From Turbatrix aceti (Eukaryota; Nematoda; Chromadorea; Rhabditida; Panagrolaimidae), in contig OZ017767.1 of assembly GCA_963969345.1 (NCBI GenBank), positions 3,252,739 through 3,316,738 of the forward strand: 64,000 bases of DNA, given 5' to 3'. Positions 50,413 through 63,158 of this stretch are shown piece by piece. The notes below the pieces were generated by a model. That model saw only the letters and a program-made list of their open reading frames with translations. It was not told the DNA's origin and searched no databases. Made by a program: the position numbers and the translations under genes. The stretch's first letter is position 1; each line of letters starts with the position of its first letter.

Positions 50413-52199
50413 GGGGTGTTTGAAGAAGCACGATCGTTAAAAAAACTGTACGAGAGCTTTTTTGTAGGAAACTCATTCGTAATTTTTTTTAAAGTTGACT
50501 TTGACGTAAAATTGTTCATTTTTGATACGCTGCAGTTGTATCCGACGTCAGATTTACTTTATCCCATTTTTTGAGCGCTTTAGGAATCCCTATCGGGCCA
50601 AACGGGCCCCCCAGTCAGTCCTTACTAAATACGTTTTCGCCTTCCACAATTTCAAATTGTCGTCACGATTTATGTATGCGTCCCCGTGACTTTACTCCAA
50701 AACCGGCAGGAAAGGGAGGCAACTCACTCACTCGCGTAATCCTGCCTCGTAACCCTCAACTTATTGTTTTCTCTGAGTGAGCAAATTTCACGCTCCATGA
50801 CTGCGATGGATTTTAAATATAAATAACACTTTTGCCTCCTTTCTGCCGACTTGGCCTGCAATTGCAATTTTGCGGGGCTGCCGCGTCAAATCAGACACAT
50901 GGCGTGTTGTTGCTGTTGTGACAACGCCTGCAGGCATGCGAGCTCTATCTCGTGGGAGATAATGTCTTTTTCTGTTTCCTCCCCGGGGTAGTAGCCAGTG
51001 GGTGGTGATGGTGGTGGTGGTCAAGAATGATGCTGCTTTTTAATGTGATTTTATCGGTTGGCATGCATAGTGGCTATTTTTGGCACAAAAGAATTTTTTT
51101 TGGTTAAAATTTTTTTTGCGGATAAACTGAGCTATCAGAGATCCGGGAGGTTCACGGGAGGGAACAGGACGGTGACTATGCAAAAGACAAATGCTCGCAT
51201 TGTTCACAATGTTCAAAAACACGCCTGATTGTTCTCATTTATTTTTTTTACTAAAGAGTTCAACTTAACTAACGACTTTTTGACGTGCTCATTATTTTTT
51301 GTCCTCTTCAAAAATCCACTAAATACTTGCACAACTCCATTTTCCTTCCCCCCATCATCTTCAGGGTGGTCAGCGTCCGTCACTGGTTTTGCGCATTTTA
51401 GCACATAGTTTCGAACAAACAACTTTCATCCAGCCGAGGCCCCTGAGGCCTGCGTAATCAAAAGTGACAAGTTTCTCACCTTGTCCCCTTCGCGCATTAA
51501 ACTCAAAAAAAACCTTGCGTCTGGCAATGTTGCTTTCTATTTAAAAAAAACTTTTTTCCGGTCACTGAAACTCCCTGCCAACGCTTGCATGAACGCTACA
51601 ATAATTTCTTCAAGACGTTCTTTGCATTCCATTGAGCGTCAGTGCTCTTGACGCCGACCGACACCGACGGCCTCTGGCGGCCGACAGCGGTTGTGGTGGC
51701 GGTGGCGGTTGCGGTGGTGTTGATGATGATGATGGTTGTGACGTAGGAGTGACCTTCCCGTTGGCTCTCCATGCCTGCTGTCTTTTTGATTTTCTAACGC
51801 TCTGGTTAAAAGACTGTCACGCAGCAAACTCGTCCATGACCAGGCGATGAATTTTTGATTTAAAATTTTTAATTTCAAGTGCGCAACATTTTCTTTCTCA
51901 TTGTCAATGTCGGCCAATTTTTCTATTTTTCTTCATTTTTCCCCACCCCTTATGTTTACGCGAAAAAAAGAGCCAAAGTGGCTGTAATGTGTTTGAAGGA
52001 AAAGTTATCACTTATACCTGTTCAGAACGATTTGGCACATTGTGTGCGGTTTTTTTCTTTGAAATGAGGTAGTTATAGGGTGCAAATGCGGTTCTACGCG
52101 ACGTTTCATGCGTTTCACCTGAACGACCGTCGGCAAAAAAATTTAAAGTTCTGTTTGAAAAATTTCACACTTGGATCACCTGAATATCATAAATATTTT

Positions 52200-52511
52200 C
52201 TATTTACTTTTCAATGTCCTTTCAAGTTTCTTTGCAGAATAACCGTTGACCAGGACCACCGCTTTTAATTTTCCAATAATTAATTCATGTTGTTTGTCTT
52301 GATTTTCGTAAGTAATCAACTCGGGATAATTAACACCGGCAGGTGTCAAAATTTGTTCGTGAACGCAAAAAGAACTTTGCATTAGCATCGAATTACAAAG
52401 TTGAATAAAATTTAGTTTATCCACCCTTAAAAAATCCAAATTACTCATTTTTTGCGTAATTTTTTTAAACGATTCCGGTTTGCTTTGTAATTTCTTAAAA
52501 CCATTTTTCAT
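52200..52511 (-). CDS. Small hypothetical protein, 103 residues
   Basis: This uninterrupted frame starts at ATG 52511. It has a non-repetitive composition, a lysine-rich start (MKNGFKKLQSKPESFKK) and a mixed hydrophobic/charged remainder with two cysteines. Unlike most open frames in this AT-rich stretch it is not a homopolymer artefact. There is no signal peptide, membrane helix or family motif that I recognise, and no obvious upstream exon. It may be a chance ORF. Confidence 0.2.
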   Translation of the reverse strand: MKNGFKKLQSKPESFKKITQKMSNLDFLRVDKLNFIQLCNSMLMQSSFCVHEQILTPAGVNYPELITYENQDKQHELIIGKLKAVVLVNGYSAKKLERTLKSK

Positions 52512-53213
52512 TAACGTTTTCCCTCTTCCTCTTCGCCTACTCGGCGTAATTGGTCTTGTGAGGTGTTTTTTTTGGAGGGTGTGTCACGCAACAACGAACG
52601 CAATTTATCACAATTACGGATGTGAGTAATTTTTCCGGCGTGCCAGTCAGTCCGCGTAATTGGAAACGTGTATTATGTATGTATAAATGTTTATAAACAT
52701 CTACTCATAACAGCTTTTTACCTTGTGGCAGTGGCACAAGCAGGGCGGGTACTTTGATGCCAGGAGAGCCGTTAACCTCTCGAGAAGCCTCGCGAACCGG
52801 CCGGTAGTTGTCATGGCGACTTTTGTGCCCCTCGGTGGCTTTGTCACGGTTGTTTAGTTGGAGATTTTTGCTGTTGACGTTTCCAAAAATGCCCGACAGA
52901 CAACGCCGACACAGCGTGGACCGGCATCCGGTTTTGGCACATTTTCAGAAAATGCTTCTTTTTTTTCTTCCTTCATTTTTCTATTTTTACTTTATCGGCT
53001 GCCCGGCAGGCGTCGAACATGCGCTATGAAAAAATTTTATTCTTTCTTTACTTTTTCCATCTGTTTCATCCAAGTTTTATATTTTTTGTGGAAATTATAA
53101 AAAATCTTGAATTAAGTTTATGTTCAAAATATTTATTAATCTCCAGTATCGCATCCTCCGGCGTGTATAATTTTACATTCTTGGTGGAACATTCAGTTTT
53201 TGATTTTTTCAGA

Positions 53214-54361
53214 ATGTCGAATTCGGAAACCAACACCACAGGCACTGAATCCAAAATCCCGACATCTCCGTCGACGTGGATTGCCACAACGTCGGGGCTC
53301 CTGGAAGCCGGCAGCCAGTTCTTCATAAACGTATCTGCGACCATCAACGACAACCTCACGCTCTCGACTAACGACTCTATCGCCACGATCGACGACTACG
53401 AGATCAGCTTTGACAATTTTACGCTCACGACGACCACCATTGACCGGGGAGACAACTATCAGACCGAGTTTTTCTACATCTTCGGTGAGTGACCAACGCC
53501 CAAGACTGTGTCCAATTAGTTTACAAAATAAAATAATTTTCGTCTTCAGACCAGCTGCCCTGGCTGCTCTGGCTCATCTTCATCGGTGTCGTCGCGATCA
53601 TTGTCACCGTCATTGTCATCATCGTGTACTGCCTTATTCGCAACAAAAAGTATGCATTCCTTGTACCCTTCAGCGTTGATCAAAAAACCTTTTTCAGGAA
53701 AGTCATTCGGCAACGAAGCAGCGATGAGATTTTCGATCCTGAGAATTATCAGTCAGGGTGAGTTCACCTGACAATGAAAAAATTGCAAGTCAGTAAATTT
53801 TTTTTAGATGCTGGCCATGTATGAAGCGTCGCCTGAGAGATCCCCACAACATTGCCCGGCAGAACAGTGAGAGCAACCTCAGCCCGTATGGTCGGAGCGG
53901 TCCGCTTCCACCTTTCGTCGTGCAGCAACCTGCTGGTCATCCCTTTCATGGTATGCGCAATTTTACGAATTTTTTAAAATTTGACAAAAACAATTTTTTA
54001 TATTTTGTAGGCGTAAATATTTTTTTCTGAATTTCTAATTTTGACCACAAAACATTTTTTTTTAAATTTCAAATTTGACAAATCTGAATTTCAAAGTTTG
54101 GCAAAAAAAAACAAAAAACAATTTATTCGACGTACATAAATAAAAAACCTTCAAATCAATTTTTCAGACTCCAACCTGGATCACCACTTCGCCACCCACG
54201 AAGACCAGCTGAGCGATGACGGCAACCTGGCAGGCCACATCCTGGGCATCCACATTGACCGCGTCAAGGGCATCCCCGAGATCCCCATTGCTCCCGAGAA
54301 CTACAGACCGTTGCCGCAGATTCGACCTCAGTCGTACGCGTTCAGTGAGCATCGCCGGTGA
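53214..54361 (+). CDS. Single-pass membrane protein with glycosylated N-terminus, unrecognised family
   Basis: Five exons (53214-53484, 53550-53649, 53698-53757, 53808-53950, 54168-54361) join in phase to 255 residues. The first ~90 residues are Ser/Thr/Asn rich with several N-x-S/T sequons (NTT, NVS, NLT, NDS, NFT) and no classical signal peptide. One long hydrophobic helix (~96-120, LLWLIFIGVVAIIVTVIVII) is followed by basic RNKKK, so an N-outside, C-inside topology is likely. The cytosolic tail contains a cysteine pair (GCWPCMKRR), proline-rich segments and a final PENYRPLPQIRPQSYAF stretch with candidate tyrosine or SH3 ligands. The ATG lies one base after a TTTTTTCAG acceptor, a strong sign of trans-splicing. 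I do not recognise the family. Confidence 0.8.
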
Positions 54362-54648
54362 TGGCACAAAATTCAGAAAGAACGCAGCAGCGCGATCTGC
54401 AGAAAAACGGGAACTTTTACGCAATTGACAGATTGCCATTTTCGGTGAAGAGATAAACATCGTAATAATACGGTATATATCCCAATAGTCCTTTATGTAT
54501 AATTATACAAAAATTATGCAAATGTACAAAACCGCATCTGATACATATCCAAGACAAGACCTCCGTTCTCCCCAACCCCACCTCGTATTAGTTACGCTGG
54601 AACGAACAGAAATTAGTGCTGTTTCCGATTCTGGAACATATCTGGGTG

Positions 54649-56823
54649 TCAATGGTGATGACCGGAAGCCAGAACGGCCGGAAAGAGGGCGCCGACGACG
54701 AAGACGAGCAGCTCGGTGAGAGTGAAGTCGGCTGACGAGTGGCCCGAGGACGCGTTCGTCTGCACCGGAATGTGATCATGGTGGCTTCGGCCGGCGGCGA
54801 GTTCGGGAAGCACGTGGACCGTCGCTACGTAGAGGAATGTGCCCGCCGAAAACAGTAGCAGGATTCCTGTTGACGAGGTTATCGTATCGCCCTGAAAATC
54901 AGAAATCACAGAATTTTATCTCTATGACGGGTAAAAAAGCTCCACTAAAAAAAACAAACCTTGGGCAGTAGGAAATATGTAACAAGAGCAGCGAGGGGGG
55001 CGGAGGCGGAGAAGACGATGAGGTGCTTCTTGACCTTGGACCTCTCGAGGCCCTCCATCAGCAGGATGGAGACGAGTCCGAACGCCGCGGGCGCTTTGTG
55101 CAGCATGATGGCCACGAATACGATCAGCTGGATGTCAGACTTGCTCACCAGCGAAGCCGAGCCGAGGGCGATGCCGTCGACTGCCGCGTGAACAACGAGG
55201 CCGACGGTTGCGGTTAATTTTTGGCGACTGGCTAAAAAACAGAGAGATTGGAACAGAAACACAATAAATAGTCCAAAATATGTAATTTTTGGTTTTACGG
55301 CACATGAAGTAACAAAATAAGGACCAAAAAGAGTTATCCACCAAATCCTGGGGACGAAAAGTAACAAAATAGGAGAAACTAAATGTTATGCAGAGCACAT
55401 GAAGTAACATAACAAGAACCAAAAAATATTATTCGCATAATATAGAAAACGAAAAGTAACAAAACAGTGAAAACAAAATGTTATTCGGCGCACCAGAAGT
55501 AACATAACAAGAACCAAAACATGTTACTCCCAAAATTCTAATAACCAAAAGTAACAGAATAGCGAAATTTGTATGTTATGCAGCGCACCTGAAGTAATAG
55601 AATAGAGTTGAAAAAATGTTACTCGCAAAATTCAGAAAACGAAAAGTAACACAATAGCGAAAAAAAATGTTACTCGCTAGTAACATTTTTGAACGCTATT
55701 TTATTACTTCAGGTGCACTGCATAACATCCAAATTTGGTTCTTATTATGTTACTTCTGGTGCGCCGAATAACATTTTGTTTTCACTGTTTTGTTACTTTT
55801 CGTTTTCTAAATTTTATGAGTAACATTTTTTCAACTCTATTTTATTACTTCAGGTGCTCTGAATAACATTCGAACTTTGCTATTTTGTTACTTTTGGTTT
55901 CCTAAATTTCGTTATAAATAAGTCCCAACAAAAACTAACCTTGTCGTCGCTTGGTGAATTGATCAACGAAAAGCATAAGCAAGAAGCCTGTGATCAGGGA
56001 GTACCCAATCTGAGGTCCAAAATTGTGCGCTGAAGCATGATCGTGTGATTCCCGGGGCCTGCGTACGAGTTCCTGCTCATTCTCTTCCTGTGGTTGAACA
56101 ACTAAAAAACCTTGCACCCTGCTGCATGCATAATTCATGAAAACCAACTCTCCGCTGCCGAGTTAACAGTATCACGTTTCTGCCGGGACTTGTTCGTTTC
56201 CTTATCATCACCGTGAGCGTCAACATCCATCGGAACGCTAAAAAACACGCATATAAATAAGTTCCAGCAAGAAAGAAATTTTCAAAAAACCGTGAAAAAA
56301 AAACATAAAAAAACCCACTCAGGATTTACGATAGCGTCCTTCGGTACAATGCGTGGCGGATTATCGTCACTGCCGTCGGCATTGTTGGCGCCTTCCATGA
56401 GCGTCTCAGCCGCGTGAACGCTGTCCTTCACCTGCGAGCTGATCGAGTGATGAAGGTTTTGCTGAGCTAAAGCCGAAGACGACTGCAGCGCTTCGATGCC
56501 CTCCGGCAAAATTACGGCTAGCGCCGTGCCGACCAGGAGACCGGCACCGAGGATGCTTAGGTAGCGGATTTTTGACTGAAATGGAGTTCCGAGTTTTTCG
56601 GTGCCGCAAAACTTGAAAAAAGTAAAAGTGAACGTAAACAACAGAAAAAAAATCAAGCAATCTGCGGTCCTGTTTTTTATGCTGTTCGCTTTTTTTCTGA
56701 TAACTTTTTTTGTGCAAACACACAAACCTCGCTGAAGCTGATGGCCAGAGGAACAAATCCGGCGAGGTAGCTGCCGATGAACATGGTCGCCGATAGCAGG
56801 CATAGCACGTTAGCATCTTCCAT
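54649..56823 (-). CDS. SLC39A9: ZIP zinc transporter, SLC39A9/ZIP9 type
   Basis: This polytopic carrier imports zinc into the cytosol, and ZIP9 orthologues work mainly at the Golgi and plasma membrane. Six exons (56823-56728, 56575-56319, 56237-56149, 56101-55940, 55231-54960, 54891-54649) join in phase to 372 residues; human ZIP9 is 307. Matches run along the whole length: [51 protein letters not shown] with the metal-binding TM4 histidine and aspartate, [19 protein letters not shown] in TM5, [18 protein letters not shown]. The C-terminus ends GHHH. The extra length is in the hydrophilic loop encoded by exons 2-4. Intron 4 (708 nt) contains a fold-back repeat. The gene diverges from FARS2 and converges on the preceding membrane-protein gene (287 bases apart). 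Confidence 0.95.
55301..55905. repeat. Fold-back element copy 6 (SLC39A9 intron 4)
   Basis: Left-arm units converge on a core near 55665-55680 (ttactcgctagtaa, one mismatch from the perfect palindrome), then the reverse-complement arm follows. It is very similar to the copy in the cytochrome b5 intron, including a long shared stretch beginning GTAACATAA.AA.AACCAAAAC. Confidence 0.88.
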
Positions 56824-57199
56824 ACTATTAGCCTTTTGTTGGTAATGAAGCAAGACCGTTTACGATGAAACCAGTAAAACAAAAACGGTCAGTCAGCTAG
56901 CAGAGAGCGTCAATAAAACAGTTCCGTTTCAAATAAGCGAAGTAGCAACGACGCACGTGGCAACGCGCGGCAACGCCGGCCACCGGCCCGCATGCTGCAA
57001 GCACTTTTCCTCCGGTTAGTTTGACATTGCGCCAATTGTCGTTCAATTTCGCATCCCTCCGGCAGGACAAGAGAGAAGAGAGCCTGTCGTTGCTGTGTCT
57101 GTCACTCCCATACTTTCGCCCATCCGGCTCATCACTTACTGGACTGGACAACGCTGGTTTGGTCGGGAAGGACACGGATTAAAATTCAGTTTGGTGCTG
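56824..57199. promoter_or_regulatory. Bidirectional promoter, SLC39A9 / FARS2
   Basis: The start codons of SLC39A9 (56823, minus) and FARS2 (57200, plus) are 376 bases apart, so one region must drive both. It is GC-rich around 56940-57000 (cgcgcggcaacgccggccaccggcccgc-like composition) and has no clear TATA box. Confidence 0.6.
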
Positions 57200-60192
57200 A
57201 TGTTGGCTGTGTTTCGCTGTTTTCGTCCGGCAAGATCGAGATGGCTTTCCCGGAGCTGGGTAAGCTCCAACGCTTCCGCCCCCGCGAAGCGGAGTTTTGT
57301 GCCTTCAGTCTTCGAGCTCGACGGGCGTCGTTTCACCCCAGACGACCTCTTTAACATTTCGCCTGCGGTCATGCGCCTTTTCGAACGCAGACTCCTGCTC
57401 GAAGCCGGCAACCCGCTTCACCTCATCAAGCACCGCATCATCAACCACGTTCATGCTCTCCATCGTCGCAGAGGCAACCGAACGCCTGTCTTTACGGTGG
57501 TCGAGAATCAGCCCCGGGTCGTTTCCGTGTTCGAGAATTTTGACAGTCTCCTCACCCCGGCTGATCACATCAGTCGTCGACCCGCGGATACGTACTACGT
57601 CAATCGGGAGTACTGTCTGAGGGCCCACACGAGTGCCCATCAGTATGCGCTCCTCAAGCAGGGCTTCGACGCTTTTCTCGTCTTCGGCGACGTCTTTCGC
57701 AGGGACGAGATCGACAAGACCCACTTTCCGTGCTTTCACCAGGTTGAGGGTGAGTAGTTTTTTGACCGTCACCATGAAAGTGAGAAAAATTATTTATTTT
57801 TATTATCGTAATTAAATTTTTTTTATGGGGTTTCTGTTTTTTAAACCTTATTTGGCCATTTTTTTTGTTTTACATTTATTTTGTTGATCAAAGTTGGCCT
57901 TTTCTGCGTGCAGTTTTATTATTATTTGTTTTGTCACATTATGTTTATTTTTTCTTTGCACAGCTGTACACGGTGAACAAAACACCTTACAAACGAGAAT
58001 TTTTGTAATCCAAGTGTTTACCTCCAAAAATTGTGTTTATGTATTATTTTCAATAATCACTACTTGACTGTTATTTTGGGTTGCTGGGGGTATTTTAATC
58101 TCAGAAAATTGTAAGTCCACTACTTTCTCTTATTTTGTACCTGTCAGAATTCTGCAGTGATTCTAAACACAAAATTAATTTTTTCCATGCATGCAGTTTT
58201 TTTTGACTGCTTACTGCAATTTTTTGGTGCATAAAATGCCCTTTTGACTGGGTGTGCAACGCTTTTTTTGCATTCTTTTTCCCGTAGGAATCAGTGCTTT
58301 TCCCGGATGAGTGTGCTTGTTGCCTAAAACAACTCATTATTGATTCAAAAGCTCGTGACGCTAACGCGCCGTCGACATGCAATGTGAAAACTTTAAATTT
58401 GGAGTGGTCACTGGGCCCGGTCGCGACCGAACAGCAACGGGGAGGGAGCGCCGGGAAGGGCTATCAAATGTCAGAACACCCATACCATTTGTTTTCCGAA
58501 TCTGGATTTTACGAACTTGCCGACGCTTCTGCTTGATAGGGGGACGGGAGAGGGCGGGCATTGTTTTTTGTAGGCTATTTTTGGGGTGTTTTGAGTGGCA
58601 CTTTGTACTTTTACAAGATTTTTTGGTAAAATTTGTTTTGTTTCCTATTTTTTGGTCCATTTTTCACTATTTTGTTACTTATTGTTATCAGAACTTTGAA
58701 AAATAACGGAAAACAGGCGGTTCTTAACAGTGCACCTGAAGTAACAAAATAGCGAATTTCATAATATGCATATTATGTTATGCAGCGTACCTGAAGTAAC
58801 ATAATAACGTTGAAAAAATATTACTCGCCAATTTTTAATAACCAAAAGTAACAACATAGCAAAGTTCGAATGTTATTCAGCGCACCTAAAGTAATAAAAT
58901 AGCGTAACAAAATAGCGAAAAAAAATGTTACTCGCGAGTAACATTTTTTAACGCTATTATATTACTTCCGGTGCACTGCAGAACATCCCAAGTTCGCTAT
59001 GTTATTACTTTTGATAATCACAAAAGTGCGAGTAACATGTTTTGTTTCCTATTATGTTGCTTCAGGTGCGCTGAATAACATTTCAATTTCGCTATTTTGT
59101 TACTTTCTGATTTGAGGATTTTGTGAGTAACAGTTTTTCATCCATATAATATTACTTTAGGTGCGCTGGATAACATTCAAATTTCACTGATTTGTTACTT
59201 TTCGTTTTCTGAATATCGAAAGTATCAGTTTTTCAACGCTATTGTATTACTTTAGGTGCGCTGCATAGCATCTGTTTTTCCTTATTTTGTTACTTTTCAT
59301 TTTTTGGATAACTTTATTCGGTCCTTATTTTGTTACTTTTCGTTTCCTAGATTTGATGCAAACTAAATTATGTTTGTCTCAGAAAACATTCGTTTTCACG
59401 AGAATCTTTTTTTCAGGTCTCCGAATCTACTCCGCAGAAGAGCTCTTTGGCACTCAGCCTGTCGGCCAGGAAATCGCCTTGTTCGACTCCGAAGCGCCAC
59501 GAACAGAGACCCGTCAGGCCGGGCATTCCATCGATACCGCGACCGTCCTTGAACTTCGACTCAAATCAACCCTCGAAGACCTCTGCCGCGCACTTTTCGG
59601 TCAGGATGCCGAGATGCGGTGGGTCGACGCGTACTTTCCCTTCACGCACCCCTCCTTCGAGCTCGAAGTCTTCTACAACAACGAATGGCTCGAGGTCCTT
59701 GGCTGCGGCCTCGTCGAGCAGGCCATTCTCGACTCCGCCGGCGCGGGCGACAAGGTCGGCTGGGCGTTCGGTCTCGGTCTGGAGCGCCTCGCCATGGTTC
59801 TCTACGGTATTCCCGACATCCGACTTTTCTGGTCCAAAGATTCCGGATTTCTTTCCCAGTTCAAAGACGCCGCTCCCGAAGACGCGGTCACGTACAAACC
59901 GATCAGCGCGCATCCTCAGCTGTACATGGACATCGCCTTCTGGCTGCCAGCCGATGTCTCTTTTGTGGACTCCAAGGCCAATGTCATGGACACGATCCGC
60001 GGCGTCGGAGCTGATCTCGTCGAGCACGTCGACATCGTAGACGAGTTCGACCACCCGAAGAAGGGCAAGTCGCAGTGCTTCAGGATTACGTATCGCTCCA
60101 ACGAACGAGCTCTCACGAAGGACGAGGTCAACATTCTGCACAAGGCCATTGGAGCTCAGCTTGAGGAGCAGTATGGATGCAGGATTCGGTGA
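57200..60192 (+). CDS. FARS2: Mitochondrial phenylalanyl-tRNA synthetase
   Basis: This single-chain mitochondrial enzyme charges tRNA-Phe. Two exons (57200-57749 and 59417-60192) join in phase to 441 residues, against 451 in human. The chosen start gives a presequence rich in Arg and Ser (MLAVFRCFRPARSRWLSRSW); an earlier in-frame ATG at 57095 would add 35 residues. The class II core is intact: LRAHTSAHQ, the VFGDVFRRDEIDKTHFPCFHQ motif 2 region, FYNNEWLEVLGCGL, and motif 3 GWAFGLGLERLAM. A C-terminal anticodon-binding (FDX-ACB) domain follows (YKPISAHPQLYMDIAFWLP to the end). The 1667-nt intron carries a fold-back element. Confidence 0.96.
58661..59355. repeat. Fold-back element copy 7 (FARS2 intron)
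   Basis: Left-arm units start near 58735, the core TTACTCGCGAGTAA is at about 58929-58942, and a long right arm with several ~95-bp units runs to about 59350, just before exon 2. The right arm is longer than the left, so the copy is asymmetric. Confidence 0.88.
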
Positions 60193-63106
60193 AGATAGTT
60201 GTTTTTTTAGGTTTTTAGGTGGGTTTACAGTAAAATTTATTTTTTGTTAAAATTCATTTTTTTGCAGACTCGCTGCAGCCATATCACTTAATCATATCCC
60301 CGTTGCTCCGGTTGTTTCCGAGGTCAATTTGGAAGCCTCTGGAAACGAACACCACCCGCACACACATAACTATGTATCATGTAGCATGGTGCCTTTTGTT
60401 TTGTTTTGTTTTTGTTTATTTTGTTCATAAAGTGATAGGACGCGTGAAAATGACGGCCAAGGGCTGACGAATAGTTTAACGGCTTTTTCAACCGTTGCAA
60501 ATACCTCATTGTGTCCGCGTTTCTGTTTAGAAGAAAATTTTTAGAATAGCAAAAACTCTGTCACGCTTGCCTTTCGCCAGGCAGGGCTACGGGAATTCTA
60601 TTAATTAGGGCGCTAGGAGACTTGCTAATTTCTAATTACGAAACGAAACTGATGTGAGCGTGCCATGAACAACGAACAGCATCGTGCGTGTCATGCCGTT
60701 TGCAGGAGGGGCAAGAAAATTGAGAGTTTCATTTAATCTTGGTTTTACGGTTTTGATTTTGTTGCCTGCGGGCTTGTCTCGCTTATCATCTGCATATCTC
60801 ACTGGGGTCGTCTGAAAATTTCGTTTTCACCCTGACCATGGTCACCATGTGAACTGTGGTACATGTCGTCGGCTGCATCACCTGCCAGCTAGCCCTCCCC
60901 TGCCGGCCGGCTGACTGGGGCTGCTCGACGCGACGCGGTGGCACGGTTTGGACGTTAGCAGTCCGCTCGACGCCATTAGCAGGACGCTAGCGATGCAAGA
61001 GCGCCCGCGGGGTGGATCCAATTACGCTGGTCGCTGCCCGCCGTCGCTTCCACGACCCAGACCCAGGCACTTTGTTTTGTGTGTTTTTTTGCCTCCGTTC
61101 TACTTAATAAACAAAATCAATTTTCAATTACAATCGCGCATGCTTAAAATTTTTTTTTTGATTTTTTTGCCGCCAATTTTGTTTGTTTTTTTCTTTTTTT
61201 GGTTCCTTTCACTGTCTCACCTCACCCACCCACCACCCCCGTTCATATGCGCATTTCTGAATGATTTGAGCTGTTTTCCGCCCGCAAACCACCGGTGGCT
61301 GGCTAGTTGTCAATACCATGACAGGTGGCGATGTTGGAGGACATCATCATCCGGCCCTCATTCAGCAACGCGCTGAACAGATCTCCTCTCATGTCTGCTG
61401 GTTCCTTTTTTGTTGTTTCGCTTATATGCTTGGTTCGCCACCCCTCACCGGCTCTATTGTTCGTGATTTTCTTTCTTGTTTGCCTCTGATGCTGCAGCGG
61501 ATGACGGATTACACTTCACATATTTTTATGGAGGTGTTTGACGAGTCATCGTTGTTTTTGGTAGCATAGTTCGGGATCAGAATTTGTCTCCGGCTTGATA
61601 GTATAAGAATTTGATCCATTGCAGAAAGCTTAGAATAACGAAGACGCGTTGGGTTTTTTGTGGAATCCGTAAATTCTGATTCACAAAAGTAACAAAATAG
61701 CGTAGTTCAGATGTTATTCAGCGCGCCTGAAGTAATAATATAGCGTAGAAATATTGTTACCTACATAATTTAGAAAACAAGAAGTAACAAAATATCGAAA
61801 AAAGATGTTATTCGGCGCACCTGAAGTAACATATAAGAATCAAAAAATGTTACTCCTTTTATGCTGAAAACGAAAAGTAACAAAATAGCGAATTTCGAAT
61901 GTTATGCAGTGTGTAGCCACGATCTTGGCCCCGAAGGGATGAATCCTCGCCAGGTGCTTCATGATACCTTCCCTCCGGTCTCTCTAAACACACTGATTCA
62001 TTACAACGTTTATTACTGGGCCACATCAATTTAAAGGGACAAAAGAATTTAGGGAGAGCTGTACATATGACTAATACAGGGGGGCGCTGGTACGTATAGT
62101 AAATATGCACGCTTCCAGAAGTATTAAAATGCACCAGATGTATTAAAATAGGGTTTCTTTATTTTGTTACTCTTAAAAACCGAAAGTAACAAAATAACAA
62201 AAAAATATGTTACTCGCGAATAACATTTTTCAACGCTATTTTGTTCTTTTTTGAATTTAGCGAGTAACATCGGAATTTTTTTTTCAAACGCGCAATTTGT
62301 GATCAATTTATTGTTGCTTTTTTTTGTTGTCAGCGATATACCATTTGTCTCTATATTTTTTTGGGATCGTTATCGTAATTTAGTATGTAGTTAGTGCAAG
62401 TGTCGTGTGCAATAATTTTCTCGTTTTATGCGGTGACTGCAAAAAAAAGCCTCGATGCAAGAAATTGAATAGAATTTAATCAAAACTGCGAATTTTTGAA
62501 TATTTATTATATTTATTTTTCTGACGTTGCTCAATGCTTTTTGTCATCCAAGAAAATTCATTTTTGATGTTATAATTTTCGTGGTTTTTCTTTTTTTACC
62601 GAATGATCATCTGCGAATTTTCAGGACACCAAACCCGTCAATTGGGTGGTCGGGACAGTGCTTTCTTCTTCAAAAGGTGCTTAACGTGGGTCAACCGGGC
62701 GCTAACATTTTGCCTTTCCTTGCCCGGCTTCTTCTTCTTCTCTAACAGACTTCAAGGTGGGTTGTACGCCCCGTTGTTCCCGCTAACAATGACTAATACC
62801 TGGCCCATAGACGAACTAACCGACTTACAGCTCCCCCTGGCGTCTCCTAACCCACTCCATTCCCCTGGTCCTCCGTGACGGTGCCGGTACTGTTTTGTGG
62901 CGTTCTCGCTAACTCGATTCGATCTTGGTCGTTGTCCTCAATTCACATATCCGCCGACGTCTTTATCCGGTGATCAACTGTGTTGTGTAGCGTCCAACGT
63001 CTCGTTCTGTCACGTCCAGGTGTGTTCGATGTAAGTCAGAGTTGGATGTTTTCCGTCGTCAGAAAATTTTTTTTTATATTTTTACTATCACGCAAATTTT
63101 TATTTA
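60193..63106. other. Intergenic / GALNT 5' region, no coding exon seen
   Basis: This 2.9-kb stretch contains the FARS2 3' UTR, a GC-rich block at 60880-61080, and an interrupted fold-back element at 61686-62270. It probably also holds non-coding 5' exons of the GALNT gene, since splice-acceptor-like sites occur at 62623 and 62748. No ORF with family similarity is present. Confidence 0.5.
61686..62270. repeat. Fold-back element copy 8, interrupted by ~220 bp insert
   Basis: Typical units (gtaacaaaatagcg, ggcgcacctgaagtaac, gttactcgcgaataacattttt) flank an unrelated segment from about 61911 to 62125. The break falls inside a unit: ATGTTATGCAGTG before the insert and TGCACCAGATGTATTAAAAT after it. 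The insert is GC-richer than the element and of unknown origin. Confidence 0.75.
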
Positions 63107-63158
63107 GACGGAGCTCATTGAGTCTGCGATCGTCGTCATCGCCAGAACGTCCGTCAGA

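Larger units (their letters stand above)
48823..53212. other. Long region without a supported gene
   Basis: About 4.4 kb between flp-34 and the single-pass membrane protein gene. 49.1-49.75 kb is extremely AT-rich. A GC-rich, structured block (49790-49990), a cluster of palindromes (50357-50412) and one small unexplained ORF (52200-52511, minus) are listed separately. I see no exon chain of a known family. Confidence 0.5.

Noticed and set aside
59447..60141. Serine/proline- and arginine-rich alternative frames over FARS2 exon 2
   Set aside because: They are out-of-frame shadows of the conserved synthetase exon.
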